Positions 17,840 through 27,967 of a stretch of 64,000 nucleotides of DNA are shown here, one piece after another (positions within the stretch are counted from its first letter, which is position 1; every line of letters begins with the position of its first letter). The notes beneath the pieces were generated by a model, which worked only from the letters and a program-made list of their open reading frames with translations, did not search any database and was not told the origin of the DNA. Made by a program: the position numbers and the translations under genes. Source of the stretch: Polymorphum gilvum SL003B-26A1 (GTDB lineage: Bacteria > Pseudomonadota > Alphaproteobacteria > Rhizobiales > Stappiaceae); NCBI RefSeq assembly GCF_000192745.1, contig NC_015259.1, forward strand, positions 3,983,001-4,047,000. The letters run 5' to 3'.

Positions 17840-18268
17840 ATGACGGATCGCCCCGTTCTGGCGCTTGTCGCCCATGACGCCAAGAAGGACGCGATGGTCG
17901 CCTTCGTCCGGCGCAACGCCGAGAAACTGTCGGTCTTCCGCCTGGTGGCGACCGGCACGACGGGCGGGCGCATCCTCGACGCCTGCCCGGAGCTCAACCT
18001 GATGCAGCTGAAGAGCGGCCCGCTCGGTGGCGACCAGCAGATCGGCGCGATGATAGCCGAAGGCAGGCTGGACGGGCTCTTCTTCTTCGCTGACCCGTTG
18101 TCGCCAATGCCGCACGACGTCGACGTCAAGGCGCTGATGCGGCTGGCGCTGGTCTACGACATCCCGATGGCGCTGAACCTGTCGACGGCAGAGATCCTGC
18201 TGCGCTCGGCACGGCTGACCGGGTTGCGGACCACCTCCGCGACCCCGGAAATCAGCGTGCCCCGATGA
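17840..18268 (+). CDS. mgsA: methylglyoxal synthase
   Basis: Converts dihydroxyacetone phosphate to methylglyoxal and phosphate, an overflow bypass of lower glycolysis. 142 residues. Diagnostic features are the N-terminal [16 protein letters not shown] (phosphate binding), [10 protein letters not shown] with the catalytic aspartate, and [15 protein letters not shown] with the active-site histidine and aspartate. The start ATG at 17840 is preferred over the upstream in-frame 17762, because relatives begin near this point and AGGAA precedes it. It overlaps glk by four bases, so methylglyoxal synthesis and glucose phosphorylation are coexpressed. Confidence 0.94.
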   Translation: MTDRPVLALVAHDAKKDAMVAFVRRNAEKLSVFRLVATGTTGGRILDACPELNLMQLKSGPLGGDQQIGAMIAEGRLDGLFFFADPLSPMPHDVDVKALMRLALVYDIPMALNLSTAEILLRSARLTGLRTTSATPEISVPR

Positions 18269-19311
18269 CGAGCCAGCTTCCCGCTCGTCCGCGTGCCTTC
18301 CGCTTTCCGGTCCTCGTCGCCGACGTCGGCGGAACCAACGTGCGCTTCGCCCTGGTTTCGGACACCCATGCGCGCGCGCAGATGATCGATCCGCGCGAGA
18401 CCGAGGCCTATCCGGACATCGTCGCGGCGATCCGCGACTGCGTTCTCGATACGACCTCGCTCATGCCGCGTACGGCCATCATCGCGGTGGCCGGGCCGGT
18501 GACCGGCGACCGGATCCCGCTGACCAATGCCTCCTGGGTGGTCGAGCCGCTGCGGATGATCGCGGACCTCGGACTGGACGAGGTCGTCGTCCTGAACGAC
18601 TTCGAGGCCCAAGCGCTGGCGCTGCCGGGGCTTGTCGGCGACGACGTGGAGCAGATCGGCGGCGGGTCGCCGCTCGAAGGCGGCTCGAAGTTCGTGCTCG
18701 GTCCTGGCACCGGCCTCGGCGCAGCAGCCATGATCCATGCCGCAGGCACCTGGGTGCCGGTGCCCGGCGAGGGCGGCCATGTCGAACTTGGACCGGTCAG
18801 CGACGAAGACTACCGAGTTTGGCCGCATGTCGAACGGCTGGGCGGACGCATCGGTGCCGAACAGGTCCTGAGCGGCACCGGCCTGCCGCGGCTCGCGCAT
18901 GCCGTGGCGGCGGCGGAAGGCCTGGCGCGAGGCTTCGCGACGGCGGCCGACGTGACCGCTGCGGCAGAACAGGGAGATCCGGTGGCCGCCAAGACTCTGC
19001 AGGTCTTCGCCCGTGCGCTGGGACGGGTGGCAGGCGACTTCGCCCTGACTGTGCTCGCTCGCGGCGGGGTCTACATCGCCGGCGGCGTCTCTGCCTATGT
19101 GGCGTCGTTCCTGAGAACCGGGGAATTCCGCGCCGCGTTCGAGGCCAAAGCGCCGCACGAGGCGCTGGTCAGGGCGATCCCGACCTTCCTGGTCCGCCAC
19201 CCCAATCCTGCGCTGGCGGGTCTGGCCGCCTTTGCGCGCGCGCCGTCCCTGTTCGCGGTCGAAACGGCGGGACGCCGCTGGACAACCGCGGCGGACGGCG
19301 ACACCGCCTGA
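18265..19311 (+). CDS. glk: glucokinase
   Basis: ATP-dependent phosphorylation of glucose at C6. 348 residues, Glk family (E. coli type) rather than [15 protein letters not shown] (phosphate 1) is near residue 19, [10 protein letters not shown] and GPGTGLG (adenosine and phosphate 2) follow, and the sugar-site EGGHVELGP is present. No zinc-binding ROK cysteines are seen. It starts inside the mgsA stop (ATGA). About 15-20 residues of extra C-terminal tail follow the last conserved helix. Confidence 0.94.
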   Translation: MTSQLPARPRAFRFPVLVADVGGTNVRFALVSDTHARAQMIDPRETEAYPDIVAAIRDCVLDTTSLMPRTAIIAVAGPVTGDRIPLTNASWVVEPLRMIADLGLDEVVVLNDFEAQALALPGLVGDDVEQIGGGSPLEGGSKFVLGPGTGLGAAAMIHAAGTWVPVPGEGGHVELGPVSDEDYRVWPHVERLGGRIGAEQVLSGTGLPRLAHAVAAAEGLARGFATAADVTAAAEQGDPVAAKTLQVFARALGRVAGDFALTVLARGGVYIAGGVSAYVASFLRTGEFRAAFEAKAPHEALVRAIPTFLVRHPNPALAGLAAFARAPSLFAVETAGRRWTTAADGDTA

Positions 19312-19324
19312 GCCGGATACCACC

Positions 19325-21853
19325 ATGCCCCGCCGTTCCGACGCGACCGAGCCGCTGCCGATCGACGCCGTGCTGCCGGAGCTTCTGGCTGCGCTGGAGA
19401 GCCATACCAGCGCCGTCCTCGTCGCCGAACCAGGCGCCGGCAAGACGACCCGCGTGCCGCTGGCGCTGCTCGACGCGCCCTGGCGCGGCGACGGCCGCAT
19501 CCTGGTGCTGGAGCCGCGCCGGTTGGCGGCGCGTGCGGCGGCGCGCCGCATGGCCGAGACGCTCGGCGAGGCGGTCGGCGACACCGTTGGCTTTCGCGTC
19601 CGCATGGAGACCAGGGTCAGCCCGCGGACGCGGATCGAGGTGGTTACCGAGGGTGTGTTCACCCGACTGATCCTGGACGATCCGGAACTGCGCGGCGTCG
19701 CCTGCGTGCTGTTCGACGAGTTCCACGAGCGCTCCCTCGACGGCGACCTGGGGCTTGCGCTGGCGCTGGAGGTTCAGGGCGCGCTGCGCGACGACCTGCG
19801 CCTCGTCCCGATGTCCGCGACGATCGACGCCGCCGCGGTGGCGCGACTGCTCGGCGATGCGCCCGTCGTCGAGAGCAAGGGACGCAGCTTCCCGGTCGAG
19901 ACGCGCTATCTCGGCCGACGGGCGGAGGAACGGATCGAACCGCAGGTTACCCGCGCCATCCGCAAGGCGCTGGCAGAGGAGACGGGATCGATCCTCGCCT
20001 TCCTGCCGGGTCAGGGCGAGATCCTGCGCGTGGCCGAGCAACTGACCGGGCAACTGCCCGAGCAACTGCCCGGGCAACTTGCCGGGCAAATGGCCGGGCA
20101 ACTGCCCGCAGACTGCGTCGTGGCACCGCTCTACGGCGCGCTCGACGCCCGCGCCCAGGACGCGGCTATCCGCCCGGCACCGGCCGGGACGCGCAAGATC
20201 GTGCTGGCGACCTCCATCGCCCAGACCTCGCTCACCATCGAGGGCGTGCGCGTCGTCGTCGACAGCGGCCTGGCGCGCGTGCCGCGCTACGAGCCGCAGA
20301 CCGGACTGACGCGGCTGGAGACAGTGCGCGTGTCCCGCGCCGCCGCCGACCAGCGGCGCGGGCGCGCCGGCCGGACGGAACCGGGCGTGTGCTACCGGCT
20401 GTGGGATGAGGCGCAGACGCAGGCCCTCGCCGCTGCCGACCGACCGGAAATCCTGGAGGCCGACCTTTCCGGCCTCGCGCTCGACCTCGCCCTGTGGGGC
20501 ACGAGCGATCCGACAAGCCTTGCCTTTCCCGACCTGCCGCCTATGGCCGCCTGGGCCGAGGCGGTCACGTTGCTGAAGGCCCTGCACGCGTTCGACGGGG
20601 GAGGCCGGATCACCGACCACGGCCGGACGCTGGCGCGCCTGCCGCTGGCTCCGCGCCTCGCCCACATGCTGGTCGACGCCGAAGGGCGGGGGCTCGGAGC
20701 GCTGGCCGCCGACGTCGCGGTGATCCTGACGGAACCAGGCCTTGGCGGCTCCGATCCGGACCTGCGCGAGCGGGTGCGTCGGCTACGCCGCGACGGCGGC
20801 AGGCGGGCCAAGGACGCTCGCGCCCTCGCGGCCCGCTGGCACCGCCTCGCCAGACCTCGAGCCAGCGCGAAAACCGACGACGCCCCCGAACGCTGCGGCG
20901 AAGTCCTGGCGCTGGCCTATCCCGAACGCGTCGCCCAGGCGCGCGGCCAGCGCGGTCGCTTCCGCCTCGCCAACGGCCGCGGCGCAGAGATCGCCGAGGA
21001 GCAGGCGCTGGCGGGCGAGACCTTCCTGGCCATCGCCGAGATCCAAGGCCGGGCGGCGAGCGGCCGCATCCTGTTGGCGGCGCCGCTGACGCCCGGCGAG
21101 ATCGAAGCGCTGTTCGCTGACGACATCATAGAGGAGGACGAGGTCCGCCTAGAGGCGAACGGCACGGTGCGGGCACGCCGGGTACGCCGACTGGCGGCAC
21201 TCGAACTGGCCAGCCGGCCGGTCGCCAGCCCCGATCCGGAGGCGATCCGCATGGCACTGGTCGCCGAGGTGCGCCGACGCGGCATCGACCGGCTGCCCTG
21301 GACCAAGGATCAGTTGCGCCTGCGGGCACGGGCGGAGTTTGTCCGCAAGGCCGGCGGCGCGGCCCTGCCCGATCTTTCGGACGCAGGACTCGCCGACAGC
21401 CTGGACGACTGGCTCGGCCCGTTCCTTTTCGGCAAGACCGCGATCGCGGCGATCGACGAGTCGTGTCTCGGCGACGCGCTGGCCACGCTCCTGCCTCATG
21501 CGCTGGCCGCCGAGGTGGATCGTCAGGCGCCGTCGCACTTCACCGCGCCAACGGGATCCAGAGTGCCGATCGATTACGGCGCCGAAGCCGGGCCGACGAT
21601 CTCGATCCGGGTGCAGGAACTGTTCGGTCTGGTGAAGCATCCCTCCGTCGCCGACGGGCGGATCCCGCTGACGCTGGAACTGCTGTCTCCGGCCCACCGG
21701 CCGATCCAGATCACGCGCGACCTGCCGGGCTTCTGGAAGGGCTCGTGGGCGGACGTGAAGGGCGACATGAAGGGCCGCTATCCAAAGCATCCCTGGCCGG
21801 ACGACCCGGCCGGCGCAGAGGCGACGCGGCGCGCGAAACCGCGCGGCACATAG
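19325..21853 (+). CDS. hrpB: ATP-dependent RNA helicase HrpB
   Basis: DEAH-box helicase of 842 residues, full length for HrpB. Motif I GAGKTT is at residues 37-42, DEFH at about 132-135, and motif III SATID, a helicase C domain with QRRGRAGR and the C-terminal HrpB-specific domain (KHPWPDDP) follow. The start ATG at 19325 gives the usual short N-terminus. An unusual feature is a 24-residue Gln-Leu-rich repeat (about residues 239-262) inserted between the Walker lobe and helicase C domain, where E. coli HrpB has an ordinary helix. Role in RNA metabolism is by family; it is often dispensable. Confidence 0.93.
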   Translation: MPRRSDATEPLPIDAVLPELLAALESHTSAVLVAEPGAGKTTRVPLALLDAPWRGDGRILVLEPRRLAARAAARRMAETLGEAVGDTVGFRVRMETRVSPRTRIEVVTEGVFTRLILDDPELRGVACVLFDEFHERSLDGDLGLALALEVQGALRDDLRLVPMSATIDAAAVARLLGDAPVVESKGRSFPVETRYLGRRAEERIEPQVTRAIRKALAEETGSILAFLPGQGEILRVAEQLTGQLPEQLPGQLAGQMAGQLPADCVVAPLYGALDARAQDAAIRPAPAGTRKIVLATSIAQTSLTIEGVRVVVDSGLARVPRYEPQTGLTRLETVRVSRAAADQRRGRAGRTEPGVCYRLWDEAQTQALAAADRPEILEADLSGLALDLALWGTSDPTSLAFPDLPPMAAWAEAVTLLKALHAFDGGGRITDHGRTLARLPLAPRLAHMLVDAEGRGLGALAADVAVILTEPGLGGSDPDLRERVRRLRRDGGRRAKDARALAARWHRLARPRASAKTDDAPERCGEVLALAYPERVAQARGQRGRFRLANGRGAEIAEEQALAGETFLAIAEIQGRAASGRILLAAPLTPGEIEALFADDIIEEDEVRLEANGTVRARRVRRLAALELASRPVASPDPEAIRMALVAEVRRRGIDRLPWTKDQLRLRARAEFVRKAGGAALPDLSDAGLADSLDDWLGPFLFGKTAIAAIDESCLGDALATLLPHALAAEVDRQAPSHFTAPTGSRVPIDYGAEAGPTISIRVQELFGLVKHPSVADGRIPLTLELLSPAHRPIQITRDLPGFWKGSWADVKGDMKGRYPKHPWPDDPAGAEATRRAKPRGT
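20039..20110 (+). repeat. 12-base minisatellite inside hrpB
   Basis: Six tandem units of the type CAACTGCCCGGG with variants, all in frame and encoding QL(P/T/A)(G/E). They make a 24-residue hydrophilic insert in the HrpB linker. The units differ at one to three bases, so the array is not freshly expanded. Copy number may vary between strains. Confidence 0.9.
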
Positions 21854-21919
21854 CGCATCTTCCGTGCCCTCGCCATCCGCTTGTGGTAGGACGGTGCCAT
21901 TCCACATCGAGCACGGATC

Positions 21920-22858
<939 letters not shown>

Positions 22859-22889
22859 GCCGACCCGGGCCGGGCGACGAAGTAGTCCG

Positions 22890-25800
22890 CTACTCCTCCG
22901 AATGGGCGAGCAGGCTGGCGTTGCCGCCGGAAGCGGCGGTGTTGATCGACACCACCTGCTCGAGAGCGAAGCGCTGCAGATAGGCCGGTCCGCCCGCCTT
23001 CGGACCGGTGCCGGACAGGCCGGAACCGCCGAAGGGCTGGGTACCGACGACGGCGCCGATGGTGTTGCGGTTGACGTAGACATTGCCGACCGACAACCGG
23101 TCGACCACCTGCTTGACCGTGGCGTCGATGCGGCTGTGCACGCCAAGCGTCAGACCGTAGCCGGTGGCCGCTATCGCCTCCAGCATGGCGTCCAGCTCCT
23201 TCGCCCTATAGCGGACCACATGCAGGACCGGGCCGAACACCTCGCGCGTCAGGTCCGAGGGCCGGTCGAGGGTCACGATGTGCGGCGCGACCCAGAACCC
23301 GCCGGCTAGGTCACCCCCGGGCACGGTCCCGGCAAAGCGCAGCCGGTCCGCCGCGGCCATCGCCTCGATGTGGGCGAGAATGCCGTCGCGGGCGTCGGCG
23401 TCGATCACCGGGCCGATGTCGGTGGCCTGATCTCGCGGGTCGCCGAGCGTCAGTTCGGCGGCCGCGCCTTCGATCATCTCCAGCAGCCCGTCGGCGATGT
23501 CGTCCTGCAGGTAGAGCAGGCGCAGCGCCGAACAGCGCTGGCCGGCGGAGCGGAAGGCGGAGGTGACAACGTCGTCGCAGACCTGCTCCGGCAACGCCGT
23601 GGCATCGACCAGCATGGCGTTGATACCGCCGGTCTCGGCAATCAACGGCACGATGGGGCCGCGCTTTGCCGCCAGGCTGGCATTGATCGCCCAGGCCGTC
23701 TCCGTCGAGCCGGTGAAGGCGACCCCGGCGATACGCGGATCGGCGGTCAGCGCCGCCCCGACGCGGCCGTCTCCGGGCATAAAGAGCAGGGCGTCCTCGG
23801 GAACGCCGGCCCGGTGCAACAGCGTCACGGCCTCGCGGGCGATCAGCGGCGTCTGCTCGGCCGGCTTGGCGACGACGGCGTTGCCGGCAACCAGCGCGGC
23901 GGCAACCTGACCGACGAAGATCGCCAGCGGGAAATTCCACGGCGAGATGCAGACGAAGACGCCGCGGCCGCGCAGCCGGTAGCGGTTCTCCTCGCCGGTC
24001 GGGCCGGGCATCAGGCATCCCTCACCGAACCGCATGCGCGCCTCGGCGGCGTAATAGCGGCAGAAGTCGACGGCTTCTCGGATCTCGGCGATGCCGTCGG
24101 GCAGCGTCTTGCCGGCCTCCAGGGCGAGCAGCGCCATCAGCCGGTCGCGGTTCGCTTCGATCAGATCGGCCGCCCGCTCCAGCGCCGCAGCGCGGCTTTC
24201 GACCGGGCAGCGCGACCAGACCTCGAAGCCGCAAGCGGCAGATCCGACCGCCCGGGCCGCGTCTTCCGGATCCGCCTCGACGACCTCGCCGACGAGCGTG
24301 CGTCCGTCTGCCGGCGAATGCACCGGCTTCGGCCGGCCGACGGGCGCCAGGCCGGGTGCGAGCACAGTGGCGGCGGCCACCGAGAGCACCGCCGCGGTCA
24401 TGCCGTCGACGAGCCGCGCTCGTTCCTCGGCATGGCCGAGTTCCACGCCGGCGGAATTGCGCCGGCTGTCGCCATAAAGATCCGAGGGAAGCGGGATGGC
24501 CGCGTTGCGGACCCGGCCGCCGCCGTCGAGGATGTCGGCGGGGCGCAGCAGCAGACGGTCGACCGGCACGGCCGCATCGCCGACGACCGATACGAAGGAC
24601 GAATTGGCGCCGTTCTCCAGCAGACGCCTGACCAGATAGGCGAGCAGGTCCTTGTGGCCGCCGACCGGCGCATAGATGCGGCAGGGATAGCCGTGACGTT
24701 CGGCCACCGCCCTGTACAGGCTCTCGCCCATGCCGTGCAGGCGCTGGAATTCGTAACCGCCGTCCGGTCCCGCCAACTCCTGTATCTGCGCGACGGTCAG
24801 CGCGTTGTGGGTGGCGAATTGCGGATAAAGGATGTCGCGGGCGGCAAGCAGGCGCCTCGCGCAGGCGAGATAGGACAGGTCCGTCGCCGCCTTGCGACTG
24901 AACACGGGATAGTCAGCAAGGCCGCGCTCCTGGGCGCGCTTGATCTCCGTGTCCCAGTACGCGCCCTTGACCAGACGGACCATCAGGCAGCGATTGCCGG
25001 CGCGGGCAAGCTCGACCAGCCAGTCGACAACCTCCACGCCGCGCTTCTGATAGGCCTGGACGGCCAGGCCGAAACCGTCCCAGCCCGCCGTCACCGGATC
25101 GGCCACAACGGCGGCGACGAGGTCGAGGGAGATCTCCAACCGGTCCGCCTCCTCGGCATCGATGGTGAAGTTCAGATCGTACCGGCGCGCCATGCGCACG
25201 AGTTCCAGGAGGCGAGGCAGCAGTTCGGCCTGGACGCGGTCCGCCTTGACCGCCTCGTAGCGCGGATGCAGGGCCGACAGCTTGACCGAGATGCCGGGCC
25301 GGGCCGGCAGCGGACGATTGCCCGCCGCCGTACCGATCGCCTCGATGGCGGCGGCATAGGCCTGGAAATATCGCTGCGCGTCCGCCGCCGTACGCGCGCC
25401 TTCGCCGAGCATGTCGTAGGAATAGCGGTAACCCTTCGCCTCCTGGCCGCTGGCGCGTTCGAGCGCCTGTCCGATCGTCTCGCCCAGAACGAACTGGTGA
25501 CCGAGCAGGCGCATGGCCTGGCGGGTCGCCGTGCGCACCGCCGGCATGCCGAGCCGCTTGACCAGCGCGGCGAGGATCGTGTCGGGCGTGTCGCCCGGAT
25601 GCAGCAGGCGGGCGGTCACCCCCAGCGCCCAGGACGAGGCGGACACCAGCCAGGTGTCGGATTTGTGCCCAGCCGCCTGGTCGAAGCGGGCGGCGGCCAG
25701 CTTGTCCTCGATCAGTCGGTCGGCGGTGGCGGCGTCCGGCACGCGCAGCAGGGCCTCGGCAAGCACCATCATCGCCAGGCCTTCGCGGGTGGTCAGGCCG

Positions 25801-26018
25801 AACTCGCGCATGAAGTCCTCGACGCCGCCAAGCCCCGAACGCGCAGACCGCATATCCTGGATGTAGCCGGCGGCACGGGCGTCGATGCGCGCTTCCGCGT
25901 CGGCCGGAAGCCCGGTTTCGGCGAGAAGCTGGCGCACGAGGCCTTCGTCGTCGGGCGCATAGGCGGCCCGGAACGGGGGCACGGCTGCGATCTCGGGATT
26001 CGGCGCGGATGCGGACAC
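22890..26018 (-). CDS. putA: bifunctional proline dehydrogenase / glutamate-semialdehyde dehydrogenase
   Basis: Oxidises proline to glutamate in two steps with channelled intermediate. 1042 residues. The FAD-dependent PRODH barrel occupies the first half (KGAYWDTEIK; THNALTV; YAPVGGHKDLLAYLVRRLLENG), and the NAD-dependent aldehyde dehydrogenase the second (SPWNFPLAIF; FTGSTE; ETGG). The catalytic cysteine, near residue 828, is in SAGQRCSALR. No ribbon-helix-helix DNA-binding domain precedes the barrel, so it is a minimal PutA that cannot repress itself. The start GTG (26016-26018) has AAGGAGG seven bases upstream. It is divergent from the Lrp-type gene putR. Confidence 0.96.
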   Translation of the reverse strand: MSASAPNPEIAAVPPFRAAYAPDDEGLVRQLLAETGLPADAEARIDARAAGYIQDMRSARSGLGGVEDFMREFGLTTREGLAMMVLAEALLRVPDAATADRLIEDKLAAARFDQAAGHKSDTWLVSASSWALGVTARLLHPGDTPDTILAALVKRLGMPAVRTATRQAMRLLGHQFVLGETIGQALERASGQEAKGYRYSYDMLGEGARTAADAQRYFQAYAAAIEAIGTAAGNRPLPARPGISVKLSALHPRYEAVKADRVQAELLPRLLELVRMARRYDLNFTIDAEEADRLEISLDLVAAVVADPVTAGWDGFGLAVQAYQKRGVEVVDWLVELARAGNRCLMVRLVKGAYWDTEIKRAQERGLADYPVFSRKAATDLSYLACARRLLAARDILYPQFATHNALTVAQIQELAGPDGGYEFQRLHGMGESLYRAVAERHGYPCRIYAPVGGHKDLLAYLVRRLLENGANSSFVSVVGDAAVPVDRLLLRPADILDGGGRVRNAAIPLPSDLYGDSRRNSAGVELGHAEERARLVDGMTAAVLSVAAATVLAPGLAPVGRPKPVHSPADGRTLVGEVVEADPEDAARAVGSAACGFEVWSRCPVESRAAALERAADLIEANRDRLMALLALEAGKTLPDGIAEIREAVDFCRYYAAEARMRFGEGCLMPGPTGEENRYRLRGRGVFVCISPWNFPLAIFVGQVAAALVAGNAVVAKPAEQTPLIAREAVTLLHRAGVPEDALLFMPGDGRVGAALTADPRIAGVAFTGSTETAWAINASLAAKRGPIVPLIAETGGINAMLVDATALPEQVCDDVVTSAFRSAGQRCSALRLLYLQDDIADGLLEMIEGAAAELTLGDPRDQATDIGPVIDADARDGILAHIEAMAAADRLRFAGTVPGGDLAGGFWVAPHIVTLDRPSDLTREVFGPVLHVVRYRAKELDAMLEAIAATGYGLTLGVHSRIDATVKQVVDRLSVGNVYVNRNTIGAVVGTQPFGGSGLSGTGPKAGGPAYLQRFALEQVVSINTAASGGNASLLAHSEE

Positions 26019-26127
26019 GTCGGAGCCTCCTTGAGGACTGGCCGCCGAACCAGGGGACGGCCTTGCAATCCGAAGTGTAACAAGCTCCCTTCTTCCTTTT
26101 TTATCGATTTTTAGTAATATTCCTTTG

Positions 26128-26137
26128 AATTCGAATT
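26128..26137. promoter_or_regulatory. palindrome in the putA-putR gap, candidate operator
   Basis: AATTCGAATT, a perfect 10-bp palindrome, in the only AT-rich stretch of a 133-base divergent gap. It sits about 15 bases before the putR start. An Lrp/PutR-type regulator usually binds AT-rich, loosely palindromic sites in exactly this position. Confidence 0.4.
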
Positions 26138-26151
26138 AGAAAGGCCATTCT

Positions 26152-26628
26152 TTGGAGACTTCCACTGACCTTGACAGGATCGACCGAAAGATCCTCCACG
26201 CGCTGCAGGGCGACGGCCGGATCACGACCACCGACCTGGCCGAGCGGGTCGGCCTGTCGACGACGGCAACGGCGGAGCGGATGAAGCGGCTGATCCGCGA
26301 AGGCTACATCCTGGGCTTCACCGCCGAGCTCAATCCGCAGAAACTCGGGCTCGGGCTGCTGGTGTTCGTCGAGGTCAAGCTGGACAAGACCACCGCGGAC
26401 GTGTTCGACGCCTTCGCCACCGCCGTCGGCCGGTCTCCGGAAGTGCTCGAATGCCATATGGTGGCGGGCGGCTTCGACTACCTGATCAAGAGCCGGGTAC
26501 GGGACATGACCCACTACCGGCGCTTCCTTGCCGACGTTATCCTCAATCTGCCGGGGGTGCGCGAGACCCATACCTATGCGGTCATGGAGGACGTCAAGGA
26601 CACGCACGTGCTGCCGCTCTGGGCCTGA
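26152..26628 (+). CDS. putR: Lrp/AsnC-family regulator, probable proline-utilisation regulator
   Basis: 158 residues. AsnC-type helix-turn-helix at residues about 8-55 (RIDRKILHALQGDGRITTTDLAERVG) and a RAM/AsnC ligand domain after it (VFVEVKLDK; ECHMVAGGFDYLI). In alphaproteobacteria the Lrp-type gene divergent from putA activates it in response to proline; the position here agrees. The start is TTG (26152-26154) with AAAGG about nine bases upstream; no ATG fits the N-terminus. This is one of the few TTG starts in the window. Confidence 0.9.
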   Translation: METSTDLDRIDRKILHALQGDGRITTTDLAERVGLSTTATAERMKRLIREGYILGFTAELNPQKLGLGLLVFVEVKLDKTTADVFDAFATAVGRSPEVLECHMVAGGFDYLIKSRVRDMTHYRRFLADVILNLPGVRETHTYAVMEDVKDTHVLPLWA

Positions 26629-26733
26629 GCCGCAGGTTCCGACACCGTCACGAACGCTTGTCTTGACCGTCAGGGACCGGACACGGCACGACCGGATCGA
26701 CAGACTCGAACGCTCATTTTCTGGGGGAAGCCG

Positions 26734-27948
26734 ATGAGACGACTGACCAGACTGACCGCGGCGGCCGCGACGACGTTCGCCCTTGCCGGCTCCGCCATCG
26801 CAGCCGATCCGACAAACTGGACGGCCGTGATCGAGGAAGCCAAGGGGCAGACCGTCTATTTTCATGCCTGGGGCGGCGAGCCGCGCATCAATGCCTATAT
26901 CGACTGGGCGGCCGGACAGGTGTCGGAGCGCTACGGCGTGACCGTCCGGCACGTCAAGGTCGACGACACGGCGACCGTGGTCAGCCGCATCATCGCGGAA
27001 AAGAGCGTCGGCAAGACCGAGGAGGGAGCGGTCGATCTGGTCTGGATCAACGGCGAGAATTTCCAGGCGCTCAAACGCCAGAACCTGCTTGCCGCGGAGG
27101 GCTGGGCCGACACGCTGCCGAACTGGAAACACGTCGACGTCTCCGGCAAGCCGACCGTCGTCACCGATTTCACGGTGCCGACCGACGGCCTGGAAAGCCC
27201 CTGGGGCATGGCCAAGCTGGTGTTCCTGTACGACACCGCGATCATGACCAGGCCGCCGCGGTCGCTGAAGGACCTCGCCGACCATGCGGCCGCCCATCCC
27301 GGCCGGTTCACCTATCCCCAGCCACCCAACTTCCACGGCTCTACGTTCCTCAAGCAGGCGCTCACAACGCTGATCGACGACCCGCAGAAGCTCCAGATGC
27401 CGGTCGACGAGGCACGCTTCGACGCCGACACGGCACCGCTGTTCGCCTTCCTCGACGCGCTGCATCCGAACCTGTGGCGCCAGGGGCGCGCGTTCCCGCA
27501 GAACGCGGCGGCGATGCGCCAGATGCTCGCGGACGGCGAGATCGACATCTCGTTCAGCTTCAACCCGAACGATGCATCCGGCGCCATCGCGGCGGGAGAA
27601 CTGCCCGACACGGTCCGCACCTTCGTGTTCGAGGAGGGCACGATCGGCAACACCCATTTCGTCGCCATCCCGTTCAACGCCAAGGCCAAGGCCGGCGCGC
27701 TCGTGTTCGCCGACTTCCTGCTGTCGCCAGAAGCCCAGGCGCGCAAGCAGGATCCAGCGGTCTGGGGCGATCCGACCGTGCTCGACGTCGCTGGCCTGTC
27801 TGCAGAGGATCGCGCCCGCTTCGACGCGCTCGATCTCGGCGTGGCGACGCTTTCGCCGGCGGACCTCGGTCCGACGCTCCCCGAACCGCATCCGTCCTGG
27901 ATGACCCGGCTGGAAGATGCCTGGATCGCGCGCTACGGCGCGCCGTGA
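26734..27948 (+). CDS. ynjB: ABC transporter substrate-binding protein, YnjB type
   Basis: Periplasmic binding protein of 404 residues; the signal peptide ends near AIAAD (residue 23). It matches the YnjB group (HAWGGEPRINAYIDW; DLVWINGENF; SPWGMAKLVFLYD). It is the first gene of a three-gene importer with the permease and ATPase following on the same strand. GGGGGAAG precedes the ATG at 26734. The natural substrate of YnjB-type systems is not established; related binding folds take thiamine, iron or polyamines. It is 105 bases after putR. Confidence 0.9.
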   Translation: MRRLTRLTAAAATTFALAGSAIAADPTNWTAVIEEAKGQTVYFHAWGGEPRINAYIDWAAGQVSERYGVTVRHVKVDDTATVVSRIIAEKSVGKTEEGAVDLVWINGENFQALKRQNLLAAEGWADTLPNWKHVDVSGKPTVVTDFTVPTDGLESPWGMAKLVFLYDTAIMTRPPRSLKDLADHAAAHPGRFTYPQPPNFHGSTFLKQALTTLIDDPQKLQMPVDEARFDADTAPLFAFLDALHPNLWRQGRAFPQNAAAMRQMLADGEIDISFSFNPNDASGAIAAGELPDTVRTFVFEEGTIGNTHFVAIPFNAKAKAGALVFADFLLSPEAQARKQDPAVWGDPTVLDVAGLSAEDRARFDALDLGVATLSPADLGPTLPEPHPSWMTRLEDAWIARYGAP

Positions 27949-27967
27949 TCGGGACGCCGGCCCAACG

